From the NCBI GenBank assembly GCA_009702755.1, contig WLHL01000001.1, positions 1-64,000 on the forward strand: a stretch of 64,000 nucleotides of DNA, written 5' to 3'. Of this stretch, positions 43,101 through 48,884 are shown in pieces. The position numbers and the translations under genes are program-made. Under the pieces are notes generated by a model. It ran no database searches and had not been told where the DNA came from. It saw only the letters and a program-made list of their open reading frames with translations. The number at the start of each line of letters is the position of its first letter. The first letter of the stretch is position 1. This DNA is from Actinomycetota bacterium (GTDB taxonomy: Bacteria > Actinomycetota > Acidimicrobiia > Acidimicrobiales > Ilumatobacteraceae).

Positions 43101-46044
43101 TCTTTGTTGCGTACTGCGCAACGGGCGACGCAAGTGCCAACTTTGATGCGTTGCCTGAATCGCCAGCTGGAACATTGGACAACGTGAGGAGACCAGAGTT
43201 GACGAATGTTGCGGTGAGTGCGCCGTCGTACACCTTGGTAGATGCAACAGACAACGTTCCGCTCACGGTGATTGTGCGAGCCGTGATATTTGCTGACAGA
43301 ACGGGCAGGGTCAATGTGTAGTTAGCAGCATCGGCGCCGGCGAGTGAATAGCCGCTCGTGGTGATGGAGAGTGTGATGCCGATTCCGGCTTGAGAAAATG
43401 CAAATGATGGCGTTCCAGAGAGCGAAACGGAATCAGTTCCTTGAATTGTTGCAAGCGTTGGTGACGCGGGCGTCGTTACTGTCGCTGTTGTGGTGGCGTC
43501 GTAAAACTTGTTTGAGGACGTAAAGGTGCCCGTGATGGTGAGGGCACGTTGTGAGATCGTTGCTGTTGTTGTTGCACTTGTATTTGGCGTGTAGTTAGCG
43601 GAGTCCGTTCCGGAGACTGTGATTCCAGTTGCAGTAATGGTTTTGTTTGCTGCTGCTGTCTTGTCGGCGTAGGTGGCTGTTCCGGACACAGTGAGAAGAT
43701 CACCAGAAATACGGTCGTCTGTGTATGTCACTGATGCTGACGTGTTCGCGTTGTATGTCTTTCCACCACCGGTGATTCCAACAAGCAGAGCACGTTGGGA
43801 GATTGTTGCTGTAGTTGTAGCACTTGTGTTTTGTAGTGAGTAGTTGCTCGCATCTGTTCCGGAGACTGTGATTCCAGTTGCAGTGATGGTTTTGTTTGTT
43901 GTTGCTGTCTTGTCGGCGTAGGTGGCTGTTCCGGACACAGTGAGAAGATCACCAGAAATACGGTTGTCGGTGTACGTCACTGTGGCAGCCGTGGTTCGGT
44001 CATATGTTTTGCCGCCTCCCGTGATGCCGATAGTGAGGGGGCGCGTCGAGATATTTGCTGTCACAGTCGCTGTGGTGTTGTACGTGTAGTTGGCAGCATC
44101 GGTACCAGAAACGGAGATTCCTGTGGCTGTGATGGTTTTGGTGGAGCCCACAGCTTTCGTTGCGTACGTGGCAGTTCCCGTGATTGTGATGTTGTCTCCG
44201 GACAGGCGGTTGTCGGTGTAGGTCACAGTGGCGGATGTATTTCCGTCGTAGGTCTTGCCGCCACCACTGATGCCAATGGTGAGAGTTCTCAGGGTGATGT
44301 TCGCAGTGGTGGTGGTGCTGGTGTTGTGCGTGTAGTTAGCGGCGTCTGTTCCAGAAATTGTGATACCAGTTGCTGTCACCGTCTTTGATGTACCAACGGC
44401 TTTTGAATCAAATGTTGCGGTTCCGCTGACTGTAAATAAGTCGCCAGAAATTCTGTCGTCAAGGTAAGTGACGCTTGCTGTTGCATTCCCGTCGTATTGT
44501 TTGTTGGTTGCCGTGATTGTGACAGCAAGCGCCTTGGCAGTGATGTTTGCGGTGGCCGTTGGCGCGCCACTCAGCGACACGGTGTAGTTGAATCTCGCAG
44601 AACCGGAAAGGGTGGCCGAGGTAACAGACACCGTCTTTGAGGTGCCGACATTTTTGTTTGCGTACTGAGCAACGATGTTTGTGAGCGAGAGGTTCGAAAG
44701 TTCGGCGGATACTGCGTTGACAAGTGTTAACGCTCCAGTATTGGAAATTGTTGCACCTGATGTTCCGTCGTACACGCGAGTGGACGGAACTTGGAGTGTT
44801 CCGCCAATGGTGAGAGTACGTGCGGTGACATTTGCCGTCGCGGTGGCGTTACTTGGGAACGTGTAGTTATCCGCATCAGCACCATCGCCAGATATTCCAG
44901 AAATGTTGATGGTGAGACCTGTGCCGATACCTACCTGTGTGAATTGAGATGTCGTGGCACTAATAGTTCCAAGAACATCTCCCACGACACGAGTGTCGCT
45001 AGCAACTGTGAATGTCGCAGTCGCTGTCCCGTCGTACGTCTTATTGACACCTGCGAATGTGATGCTGAGGGAGCGCTTCATAATCTCTCCCACCAACGAT
45101 GGTTGAGTGAGCAAATAGTTGCTTGCAGTGGTTCCGCTGAGGCCGTAAGAGAGGCTTGGTGTTACTGGGATATTCGTACCCACTGAATCTTGTGTGTAGG
45201 TGAACGTTGGCGATCCCGAAATGGTGATGCTGTCGCCACTCAGAATTCCATTCAACGTTGGAGTTCCCATTGCAGTGGCAGTTGTTGTGCTGTCGTAGGT
45301 CTTGCTAAATGATGGAGGAGTGATGGTGACGCTCTGTTGTGCAATGGTGGCTGTCGTCGTGGGTGCACCTGACAACGTGATGTAGTAATTCCCAGCTTGC
45401 GCTCCGGTCAAAGTTGACGATGTAGAAAGACTCACCGTCTTGCCGACTCCAGCGTTTGCATTTGCGAATATCACTACCGGCACCAATGTCACCGTGTCGC
45501 CATCAAGAACATCAATTAATCCAGGGGTTAAAGAGTCGGTCGCAATCGTCGCAGAATTTGATCTGTCGTACGTCTTATTGTTTGCTGTAAAACTTCCGCG
45601 AATAGAAAACGCACGTTGCTGCACTGTGATGGCAATCATGGTGCTCGTTGATTCGCCACTTTGTGCTGTGGCGACAACATTCATTTGATAATTACCTGCA
45701 TTGGGGCCGTTGTTAATTTGGTACAGCGTCAAGGTTGCGCCGGTGTCTGACGCATTCGAGAAAACGGCAGACACGTTGCTTGGCACATTTGTCGTTGTCC
45801 ACGAAATTGGGCCAGTCGCACTTTCAAGATCTGCAGTGAGGTCAAATGACGTGTCATCCCAAATTCCGTAGGACAGGACAACGTTGGTGTTCGTTTGATT
45901 AGTGATGACGAGTGCATAAAGAGTTGATGCACCCGTAACGATGAAGATCAACAGCCCAAACAGTGCCAAGACTTTTCGGAGAGAGACGCGCGCCCATCGA
46001 CTCCTTGCAAAATACCCCTTAGTAAGAGGTGCCTCCGTATCCAC
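31132..46044 (-). CDS. Giant YDG/MBG-repeat surface protein with OmpA-like C-terminus
   Basis: About 4,970 residues from a GTG at 46044; the ORF-track TTG at 46071 lacks an initiation signal, whereas TATCCT ends 6 nt before the GTG. A basic stretch and one hydrophobic segment (VLALFGLLIFIVTGASTLYALVI) anchor the N-terminus. About 50 Ig-like repeats follow, each with a Lys/Arg-x-Tyr-Asp motif near residue 13 and a closing Asn-Tyr about 15 residues before its end, matching YDG/MBG domains of bacterial adhesins. The last 524 residues hold Ig-like modules (DTTAPxA, DGSWSITA) and an OmpA-like domain (QIDFAPSEITLDAADKALLN, LADFRAQAVADYL, TNRRVSVYW). No LPxTG-like signal is present. Inferred role: cell-surface adhesin or filament, held by membrane anchor and peptidoglycan. 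Confidence 0.9.
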   Translation of the reverse strand: MDTEAPLTKGYFARSRWARVSLRKVLALFGLLIFIVTGASTLYALVITNQTNTNVVLSYGIWDDTSFDLTADLESATGPISWTTTNVPSNVSAVFSNASDTGATLTLYQINNGPNAGNYQMNVVATAQSGESTSTMIAITVQQRAFSIRGSFTANNKTYDRSNSATIATDSLTPGLIDVLDGDTVTLVPVVIFANANAGVGKTVSLSTSSTLTGAQAGNYYITLSGAPTTTATIAQQSVTITPPSFSKTYDSTTTATAMGTPTLNGILSGDSITISGSPTFTYTQDSVGTNIPVTPSLSYGLSGTTASNYLLTQPSLVGEIMKRSLSITFAGVNKTYDGTATATFTVASDTRVVGDVLGTISATTSQFTQVGIGTGLTINISGISGDGADADNYTFPSNATATANVTARTLTIGGTLQVPSTRVYDGTSGATISNTGALTLVNAVSAELSNLSLTNIVAQYANKNVGTSKTVSVTSATLSGSARFNYTVSLSGAPTATANITAKALAVTITATNKQYDGNATASVTYLDDRISGDLFTVSGTATFDSKAVGTSKTVTATGITISGTDAANYTHNTSTTTTANITLRTLTIGISGGGKTYDGNTSATVTYTDNRLSGDNITITGTATYATKAVGSTKTITATGISVSGTDAANYTYNTTATVTANISTRPLTIGITGGGKTYDRTTAATVTYTDNRISGDLLTVSGTATYADKTATTNKTITATGITVSGTDASNYSLQNTSATTTATISQRALLVGITGGGKTYNANTSASVTYTDDRISGDLLTVSGTATYADKTAAANKTITATGITVSGTDSANYTPNTSATTTATISQRALTITGTFTSSNKFYDATTTATVTTPASPTLATIQGTDSVSLSGTPSFAFSQAGIGITLSITTSGYSLAGADAANYTLTLPVLSANITARTITVSGTLSVASTKVYDGALTATFVNSGLLTLSNVPAGDSGNASKLALASPVAQYATKTVGTSKAVSLTSASLSGTSAANYSLSLTGSPTATANITARTLTVTATGVNKTYDGLTTATVTLASDKLGADTVTLAYTSATYATKIVEVNKTVSVSGISISGTDAGNYTANTTATTTANITQRSLTVTITASNKVYDAGTTVSVTYGSNKVASDTLTITGTASFASKAAGTSRTVNATGISVTGTDAANYTANTTATTTANITAKPLVVTITATNKVYNGSTAASVTYTDDRISGDSFTASGTPTFDSATVGTGKTVTATSISLSGTDASNYTPNTSATTTANVTVRTLTVTISGGGKTYDASTTASVTYASDKVAADTLTITGTATYANKSAATGKTITATGIAISGASSNNYVLGNTTATTTASISTRTLTITGTFTASNRIYDGTTDATGNVSVPASPGITPIQVADNVVLTGTPVFTYNNANVGTAISITGSGYSITGDDASNYTLTQLTLSSNITTRTVTIGGSLVVPSTKTYDSATSISITNTAALTLVNVASIDAGNATRLALTSLVAQYANKTVGDAKTVSLSSASITGTSVSNYVLSTVGAPTATANITLRTLNVTITATNKIYNALTVASVTYADNRVSGDQLTVSGTANFDSKNFGDAKTVTATGITLSGTDAANYSQNTTASTTANITRRSLTVTGTFTVANRQYDATTDATPQITLPVSAGLSDVQAGDDTTLSGTPTFTFAQATVGNGIGITTTGYSVIGADAANYVLTPPSFTANITQRPLTIGGTLGVTSTKTYNRSTAATITDTSLLTLVNVPAGDANNAAKVALTSLTATYDNKNVGTGKIVSVATAALTGTTASNYTITTVGAPTTTADITQRSITLGFTLSNKTYDGTMNASVSFTDTRISGDTLAVSGTPTYADKNVGTNKTVTATNMAISGVDSANYSFNTTATATASILARSLAVTITASSKTYDGNATASVVYADNKVSGDDITVSGVATFSNKNYGLSKTVTANSISLSGVDASNYSPNTSTTTTANINRRTLTVTITASNKVYDRTTTATVTYNDNRISGDILVITGTPTFSDKNVGDGKTVTASGISLSSTDAGNYTQNTTASTTANITKRPLTIEITPSSKVYNASDIAVVTYTDNRVSGDALTFSSTATFSDKNIGTSKTVTATGITVTNTDAGNYDHNTSTTSTANITKRPLTVTGTFTIANRQYDATTDATAQVTLPVSAGLSDVVAGDDAALTGTPTFTFAQATVGTGIGISTTGYSVSGVDGNNYALTQPSFAANITQRPLTIGGALAVSSSKVYDKGVTATITDSAQLLLQNVPAGDANTPSKVALTSLVASYADKNVGTAKTVTLSTASLTGSTSTNYTLSIVGAPTTTADITRRSVTISITPTSKTYDGNDVASVTYGDTRISGDTFSVSGTATFSDKNVGTVKTVTASGITLSGTDSGNYTPNSTATNTANITRRTLTVTTTGVNKVYDRTTAATVTFSDNRVSGDTFNYSATSAFANKTVGTGKTVSTSGITLSGTDSGNYTPNTTSSTTANITTRSLAVTITASNKVYDGNTSASVTYIDDRVGGDLFTVSGTSTFDNKNIGTTKTVTATGITISGSDAANYSQNTGTTTTANITIRTLNVTAVADTKMYDATVNATAVYSDDRVSGDVFTVTGTAAFTTKTAALGKPVSITNITITGTDAGNYQQNLTSTSTADIEQRPLEVTGTLQAQNKVYDGTRTASYDIADLTLVGVQGNDLVGVTNPRGRFRSDANVGVNKIVELTSFQFTGADLSNYAVSVNNSPITYATITPRTLNVTINASNKTYDGNTTASVVYTDNRVSGDVMTISGVPTFSDKEIGTSKTVTANSISLSGAASGNYSQNTTATATANITARSLTVTITASGKTYDGNTTASVAYADNRVSGDVFTVTGTPTFSTKTVASNKTVTASGISISGTDAGNYTYNTIATTTATITAKSLAVTITASDKVYDRTTTASVVYSDNRVSGDSLTVTGTPTFADKHVGTGKTVTAASIAISGTDAANYTQNTTATTTATITAKSLAVTITASNKVYNAAIAASVSYADNRINGDLFTVSGTATFDDKTAVNGKTVTATGIALSGADANNYAHNTTATTTANITKRNLTVTGTFTVANRPYDATTDATSQVTLPASTGLSEVQVGDDTSLTGVPTFTFAQATVGTNIGISTSGYSLTGADADNYSLTSPTFTANITQRPLTIDGSLIVASTKMYDRTTSSTITDSSALSLLNVPVGDANNPSKVALAGLVAQYTNKTVATNKAVSLTSASLTGTTSLNYTLSLTGSPTTTADITRRTVNITITASNRTYDATDSVSVTYGDNRVSSDVFTVSGTPTFSDKNVGTGKTVTATGISLSGVDANNYTPNTTATTTANITARTLTVTITASNKVYDSTTAATVVYADTRVAGDDFTVSGTATFTSKTVGTSKTVTASGISLSGTDAGNYTPNASATTTANITLRTLTLTATATDRTYDRTTNATVSISDDRVAGNALSITYTSSTFATKVVGVNKTVTVSGISVAGTDAANYSYPTTITTTATINQRTLSVTVTSTNKTYDSTDTAPVTYSDNRVSGDQFTVSGTSTFSDKNVGLAKTVTASSITLTGTDSGNYTPNTTATTTANINARSLAVTITASNKVYDSTTTALVTYADNRLAGDDFTVTGTATFSSRTVGNAKTVTASSILLSGTDASNYTPNTSTTTTGNITLRTLTLTATASDKTYDRTTSASVTIADDRVAGNVLSISFTSATFANKMAGAGKTVTVSGIAVTGIDATNYSYATTITATATINQRSLSVNVTPVNKVYDGTNTASVTYSDNRINGDVFTVSGDAAFSSKSVSNGKIVSSANVTLSGVDAPNYVLPSATINGVSTANITPRVLTITGSFTVVNRQYDATTDATPQVTPPASPGLSDVQLTDDVTLSGVPAFTFAQATVGTSIGITTSGYTLSGVDAANYTLTLPTFSANITQRPLTIGGSLVTPSSRTYNRTTSATITTPSALTLVNVPAGDTNDSTKIALASPVVTFADKNAGVGKVVSLTTASLSGSRIANYTLTLAGSPTATADITPKALTVGISATNRTYDASDTANVTYVDNRISDDLFTISSTATFSDKNVSNGKTVTASGITLTGTDAANYTPNTTATTTANITARSLTVTITADNKTYDQTNNATVTYLDDRIAGDVLTVTGTPTFASKNVEMNKTVTASGISLTGIDAANYTPNTSTTTTANITARNLAVIITASNKTYDQTNNATVTYLDDRIAGDVLTISGNSTFSDKNVGTEKTVTASGIALSGIDASNYTSNNSATTTANITARNIAVIITASNKTYDQTNNATVTYLDDRIAGDTITITGSPTFNDKNVGTEKTVTATAITLTGTDADNYTHNTTALTTANITARPLLVVPVANNKTYDATNIATVTYTDNRLSGDSFLVSSTALFDDAELGRNKPVNITGITLTGTDAGNYISNSTASSSGDITVRAITAGIQIPINFISLSDSTPSVVIGDLVPSIDTTVTFTRSGFPNVVCSLIPQNVTEVCTATTLADGTWSYRARQIIAGLMVAASEQLTITIDTTAPLATKAASFVDLSDTGTSSKDGITSDNTPSVFISDASDSDFVVVTASLNTQTLQCSFTATSTDRTCTLPTLQDGSWSITAIITDKAQNSSSPTPTLTAVIDTTAPAASAAPFNAQDDGASTSLDATPNISVAGVAAGDIATVTGVGPKGEDATCSFESSPAVTMCEMSTMTSGTWSMTSTVSDLAGNTSPVSPATSIIISAGKAPITISKSAVAPTPSVNRYENVVAVRFGTTAALAGVQSVSFIVLDGTGKVIRRATVKVDPEDTGARIVVPKSVKGAKVRIITNNQCGVSEGAPKSFNVRPGKTSLSVEKKTNIPALAGQLVLPQIDFAPSEITLDAADKALLNKALKDIRGKCGTLLVSGFSRHNNTISKKYLQNLADFRAQAVADYLSGKGLTMWITYQGFVIKSNEKDTSTNRRVSVYWTPA
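32953..33690 (-). repeat. Three near-identical 246-bp repeats (recent duplication)
   Basis: Three consecutive 82-residue units share KTYDQTNNATVTYLDDRIAGD. At nucleotide level an 85-bp stretch beginning at 33104 is identical to that at 33350, exactly 246 bp apart, and identity continues for 27 bp after one mismatch. A shorter version occurs again from 33596. Other repeats are far more diverged, so these arose late. Confidence 0.85.
34762..36243 (-). repeat. Tandem duplication of a 741-bp three-repeat block
   Basis: Repeats at 34762-35502 and 35503-36243 correspond unit by unit: a unit with TYD(S/A)TD, then one with NKVYDSTT and AGDDFTV, then one with LRTLTLTATA(T/S)D(R/K)TYDRTT. Each block is 82+82+83 residues, so both are 741 bp. 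The match of order, class and length indicates block duplication rather than single-unit growth. Confidence 0.75.
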
Positions 46045-46050
46045 GAAGAG

Positions 46051-46056
46051 AGGATA
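46051..46056 (-). promoter_or_regulatory. -10 box of the giant surface-protein gene (leaderless type)
   Basis: TATCCT on the minus strand ends 6 nt before the GTG at 46044. This argues for that GTG as the real start. Confidence 0.45.
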
Positions 46057-46232
46057 TAGATGAATGTCCAACTCTGCTTTGGTGCCTGCAAACAGAGGAC
46101 TTTGGGAAACTTACATCGATGTCATTTGAATGTGATGACAGAGTCCACCACTCCGGTCACCAGAAGAGCTCACAACGCATGAACAGAAGCACTCTTCTGC
46201 ATCGCCGGTGCCACCGCCTCCTGTTGGCTAGT

Positions 46233-46238
46233 TAGTCT
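46233..46238 (+). promoter_or_regulatory. -10 box of pfkA (leaderless type)
   Basis: TAGTCT ends 6 nt before the ATG at 46245. The 200-bp interval to the giant gene therefore holds two divergent promoters and no other feature that I can see. Confidence 0.45.
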
Positions 46239-46244
46239 CGCCAT

Positions 46245-47279
46245 ATGAGGATTGGTGTACTGACTGGTGGCGGAGATTGTCCAGGTCTGAACGCTGTGAT
46301 TCGTGCGGTAACTCGTAAAGCGATCAACGATTTCGGCGATTCCGTCGTTGGGTTTCTTGATGCATGGGATGGCGTGCTTGAGAAACGCTCCACCGAACTG
46401 ACAGTTGCTCGACTCGCGGGCATCTTGCCTCGTGGCGGCACGATTCTCGGTACACGGCGCGGTAGTCCGTACGACTTGCCCGATGGTCCCGCACAGGTCA
46501 AACAAAATCTCGCCGACATGGGCGTTGATGCATTGATTGTCATCGGTGGCAATGGTTCATTGTGGGTCGCATCACACTTGAACGAAGATGTCGGTATTCC
46601 AATCGTTGGTGTTCCAAAAACAATCGACAACGACATTGCTGAAACAGACGTGTGTTTCGGTTTCCACACTGCAGTGCAAATTGCAACAGATGCAATTGAT
46701 CGTTTGCACACCACCGCAGAAAGTCATGACCGCGTCATGGTGGTGGAAGTCATGGGACGTGACACGGGGTGGATCGCAACGTATGCCGGTATTGCTGGTG
46801 GCGCCACTGCAATTCTCATTCCCGAACGCCCTTTCGACATCGACGACATCGCAAATGAAGTGAAGCGAAAGCATTCACGTGGTCGGTATGCATCCATTGT
46901 TGTCGTGGCCGAAGGTGCAATGCCGAAAGAGGGCACAATGCCTGAGCCTCGCTACGACCTAGATCCGTTTGGCCGACCACGGCTCGGTGGCATCAGTGTG
47001 GAAGTTGCTCACGCAATCGAAGAGCGCACTGGCTTTGAAACTCGAGTGGTGCAGATTGGTCATGTGCAACGCGGTGGAACGCCGAATGCATTTGATCGTG
47101 TCTTGTCAACACGTTTGGGTATTGCAGCTGTTGAAGCACTGCACGCCGGTGAATGCAGCACCATGGTGGGTGTGCGAAACGAGCAGATTGTCCACGTGCC
47201 ACTATCCGAGGTGGTGGGCAAAACTCGCCACGTCGACTTGTCGCTGTACGACGATGTTGCCACCGTGTTCTTTGGCTAA
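46245..47279 (+). CDS. pfkA: 6-phosphofructokinase
   Basis: 344 residues. It starts with MRIGVLTGGGDCPGLNAVIRAVTRKA, the nucleotide-binding glycine loop. The catalytic segment is GVPKTIDNDI, with Lys125 at the position (124 in classical numbering) that is Gly in ordinary ATP enzymes and Lys in PPi-dependent and group III enzymes. The preceding loop reads GGNGS, with Asn103 and Gly104. MGRDTGWIATYAGIAGGA and GHVQRGGTPNAFDRVLSTRLG are the fructose-6-phosphate and dimer-interface motifs. Gly104 favours ATP as donor and Lys125 is compatible with PPi, so the phosphate donor is not settled by sequence alone. Confidence 0.92.
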   Translation: MRIGVLTGGGDCPGLNAVIRAVTRKAINDFGDSVVGFLDAWDGVLEKRSTELTVARLAGILPRGGTILGTRRGSPYDLPDGPAQVKQNLADMGVDALIVIGGNGSLWVASHLNEDVGIPIVGVPKTIDNDIAETDVCFGFHTAVQIATDAIDRLHTTAESHDRVMVVEVMGRDTGWIATYAGIAGGATAILIPERPFDIDDIANEVKRKHSRGRYASIVVVAEGAMPKEGTMPEPRYDLDPFGRPRLGGISVEVAHAIEERTGFETRVVQIGHVQRGGTPNAFDRVLSTRLGIAAVEALHAGECSTMVGVRNEQIVHVPLSEVVGKTRHVDLSLYDDVATVFFG

Positions 47280-47309
47280 CTGCTCGCGAGTAGCCACCAG
47301 GGAAGAGTC

Positions 47310-47873
47310 TTAGCGACGCTTTCCTTGCTGTTTGGCCTTCTTTGCAGCCTCTGCTGCTTTACGAGCCTTGCGTGCTTCACGCTTTGCAGCCTGTTCCGCT
47401 TCGTCCTTTTCAAGCACGCCCATGTTGGCAACAGCTGATTGCACTGCGAAGCGCTCGTCAGCGGCAACAAGTTGACGGAAACCCTTGAGTGAACGTGAGT
47501 ACTGGATCACCATGAGGTGAACGGCATCGAGGCCAAACTTCTCAATTGCTTTTGGAAGAAGATCATTCAATTCTTCAAGAGTGGGGTCTTCAGAAGAATC
47601 ACCCAACTGTTCAATCGACCACTGTGTGCATGGTTCAGCAAGGATGACGCCACTGTCATGAGCAACGCGACGCTTAGCGATGCCATCACGGATTTGTGCG
47701 CCAAGTGATGCTTGATCTTCGAATGCACCGTCGGAGAGTCCCACAAGACGAGCAAAGGCATCTTTGAGTTCACCCTCCAAAGCGGAAGCAAGTGTGGCGA
47801 TGGTGGAGTCCTCGAGATTCTCGATTGCTGCTGTGTAGCGGCGGTCGAGGAGGAAGCGGTCCTTGTCGTCGTT
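47310..47873 (-). CDS. Uncharacterised protein with basic Ala/Lys-rich tail
   Basis: 187 residues from the ATG at 47873 (MNDDKDRFLLDRRYTAAIENLEDSTIATLASALEGEL), preceded by AAAGG at a fair distance. It is soluble and mostly helical. The middle contains CTQWSIEQLGDSSEDPTLEELNDLLPKAIEKFGLDAVHLMVIQYSRSLKGFRQLVAADERF. From about residue 155 a coiled-coil-prone tail (EAEQAAKREARKARKAAEAAKKAKQQGKRR) could bind nucleic acid. I do not recognise the family. It is convergent with pfkA, 30 bp away. Confidence 0.65.
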   Translation of the reverse strand, partial: NDDKDRFLLDRRYTAAIENLEDSTIATLASALEGELKDAFARLVGLSDGAFEDQASLGAQIRDGIAKRRVAHDSGVILAEPCTQWSIEQLGDSSEDPTLEELNDLLPKAIEKFGLDAVHLMVIQYSRSLKGFRQLVAADERFAVQSAVANMGVLEKDEAEQAAKREARKARKAAEAAKKAKQQGKRR

Positions 47874-47921
47874 CATGAGGGGCCTTTCAGAAGTACGTTG
47901 CAAGGCTAATTGGTTACGTGG

Positions 47922-48725
47922 TCATCGAGACAACGCTTGCAGCTCAAGAACACGAACTTTCATGGGTAATCCGGTGGTGATGCTGGGGAGAGAGCCACGA
48001 AGACCGAGGCTGGAACGCCATGTCACCTTCCATCTGATTGACATTTTCGTGTTGTACGTCCGCACTGATTGTGTGTGCGATGCCGATCGGTAGGTGTACA
48101 TGCATGGTGTTGATGCTGAGTCACCCACTGATGGTGTCCATTCACGACCAGGCCCGGTGCACGATGCGGGTGCTGATCCATTGCCCGGGGAATAGAGCAA
48201 TGTGTTTGGTGTTGCAGTGGTCGTCACAGAAATAGGACCTCCTGGAGTTTGTATCCATGCGGTGACACTGATGGGCTTCCACACAAGTTTGGGAACCCAA
48301 AACCACGTACCAACACCGACAACCATGCGATTCGCTGGTGGTGATGTACGCATCAACAATGTGGGGACGAGTCGTGAGACTTTGCTCGCAGCCGTTTCTG
48401 CAACTCGTGTGGGTGCATCGGTACGAATCCATTGATATCCCACAATCTTGTTGCCGCATGCTTTGTAGAACAGGGTCTCTTGTGTTGTTGTGGCGTCACT
48501 GTTTTGCACCGTTAATGGATCAATACCACTGACTGTTTCCCACACGCACCCGTCACTTTTCGGTGGCGCATCAAAACGAACTTGAGCTTCGATGGCATCA
48601 CCGTTTGTACTGCCAGAGCCAGAACCCTGCGCCCAGACGGTGGGTGAGTGGTGAAGAGGAATCACCACAAAAAATGCGGCAAAGGAAACGAGGAATGGAA
48701 AGGCTCGGAAATGGGTTGGTTTCAT
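47922..48725 (-). CDS. Secreted protein of unknown function
   Basis: 267 residues from the ATG at 48725, preceded by AGGAGA. The ORF-track start 58 codons upstream has no signal. A signal peptide (FLVSFAAFFVVIPLHHSPTVWAQ) is followed by a Gly/Ser linker and a domain rich in Trp and Cys pairs (DGCVWETVSG, FYKACGNKIVGYQWIRTDAPT, GTWFWVPKLVWKPISVTAWIQTPGGPISVTTTATPNTLLYSPGNG). This pattern is seen in secreted proteins encoded beside TadE/pilus-like loci in actinobacteria, but no such locus is visible here. Its function is unknown and it has no anchor. Confidence 0.72.
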   Translation of the reverse strand: MKPTHFRAFPFLVSFAAFFVVIPLHHSPTVWAQGSGSGSTNGDAIEAQVRFDAPPKSDGCVWETVSGIDPLTVQNSDATTTQETLFYKACGNKIVGYQWIRTDAPTRVAETAASKVSRLVPTLLMRTSPPANRMVVGVGTWFWVPKLVWKPISVTAWIQTPGGPISVTTTATPNTLLYSPGNGSAPASCTGPGREWTPSVGDSASTPCMYTYRSASHTQSVRTYNTKMSIRWKVTWRSSLGLRGSLPSITTGLPMKVRVLELQALSR

Positions 48726-48884
48726 GGTGAATCTCCTGTGTTGTTGGCCTGTATTGCGGGCGGGGATTGTGCCGAACATTGGGATGAATGTGCAGTCGGG
48801 TGTCCCGCGTGTGGGAGATGTGTACGCCGATAGCATGTCTAGACCCCGAAAACGGGTGGTTTTTAGCGAAAGCGATTGGCGTCC

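Larger units (their letters stand above)
32707..45621 (-). repeat. Array of about 50 YDG/MBG coding repeats
   Basis: By reading the translation I count 50 repeats. The common class D is 82-83 residues (246-249 bp). Class B, about 92 residues, has the VANRQYDATTDAT start and TFxFAQAxVG centre. Class C, about 98 residues, has the STKxYDRxTxATITxxxxLxLxNVPAGD start. Six times a B repeat is followed at once by a C repeat, and the B-C pairs are separated by runs of one to nine others. A few repeats (1-3 and 30) fit no class well. Confidence 0.85.

Noticed and set aside
32996-44866. Many 60-135-codon plus-strand and off-frame ORFs inside the giant gene
   Set aside because: They are shadows of the repeats, recurring with the same 246-bp period, and have no ribosome binding sites of their own.
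32707-45621. Regular 246-bp spacing suggested a CRISPR or satellite array
   Set aside because: Units are coding in one continuous minus-strand frame, diverged at nucleotide level, and far longer than CRISPR repeats; there is no spacer pattern and no cas gene.
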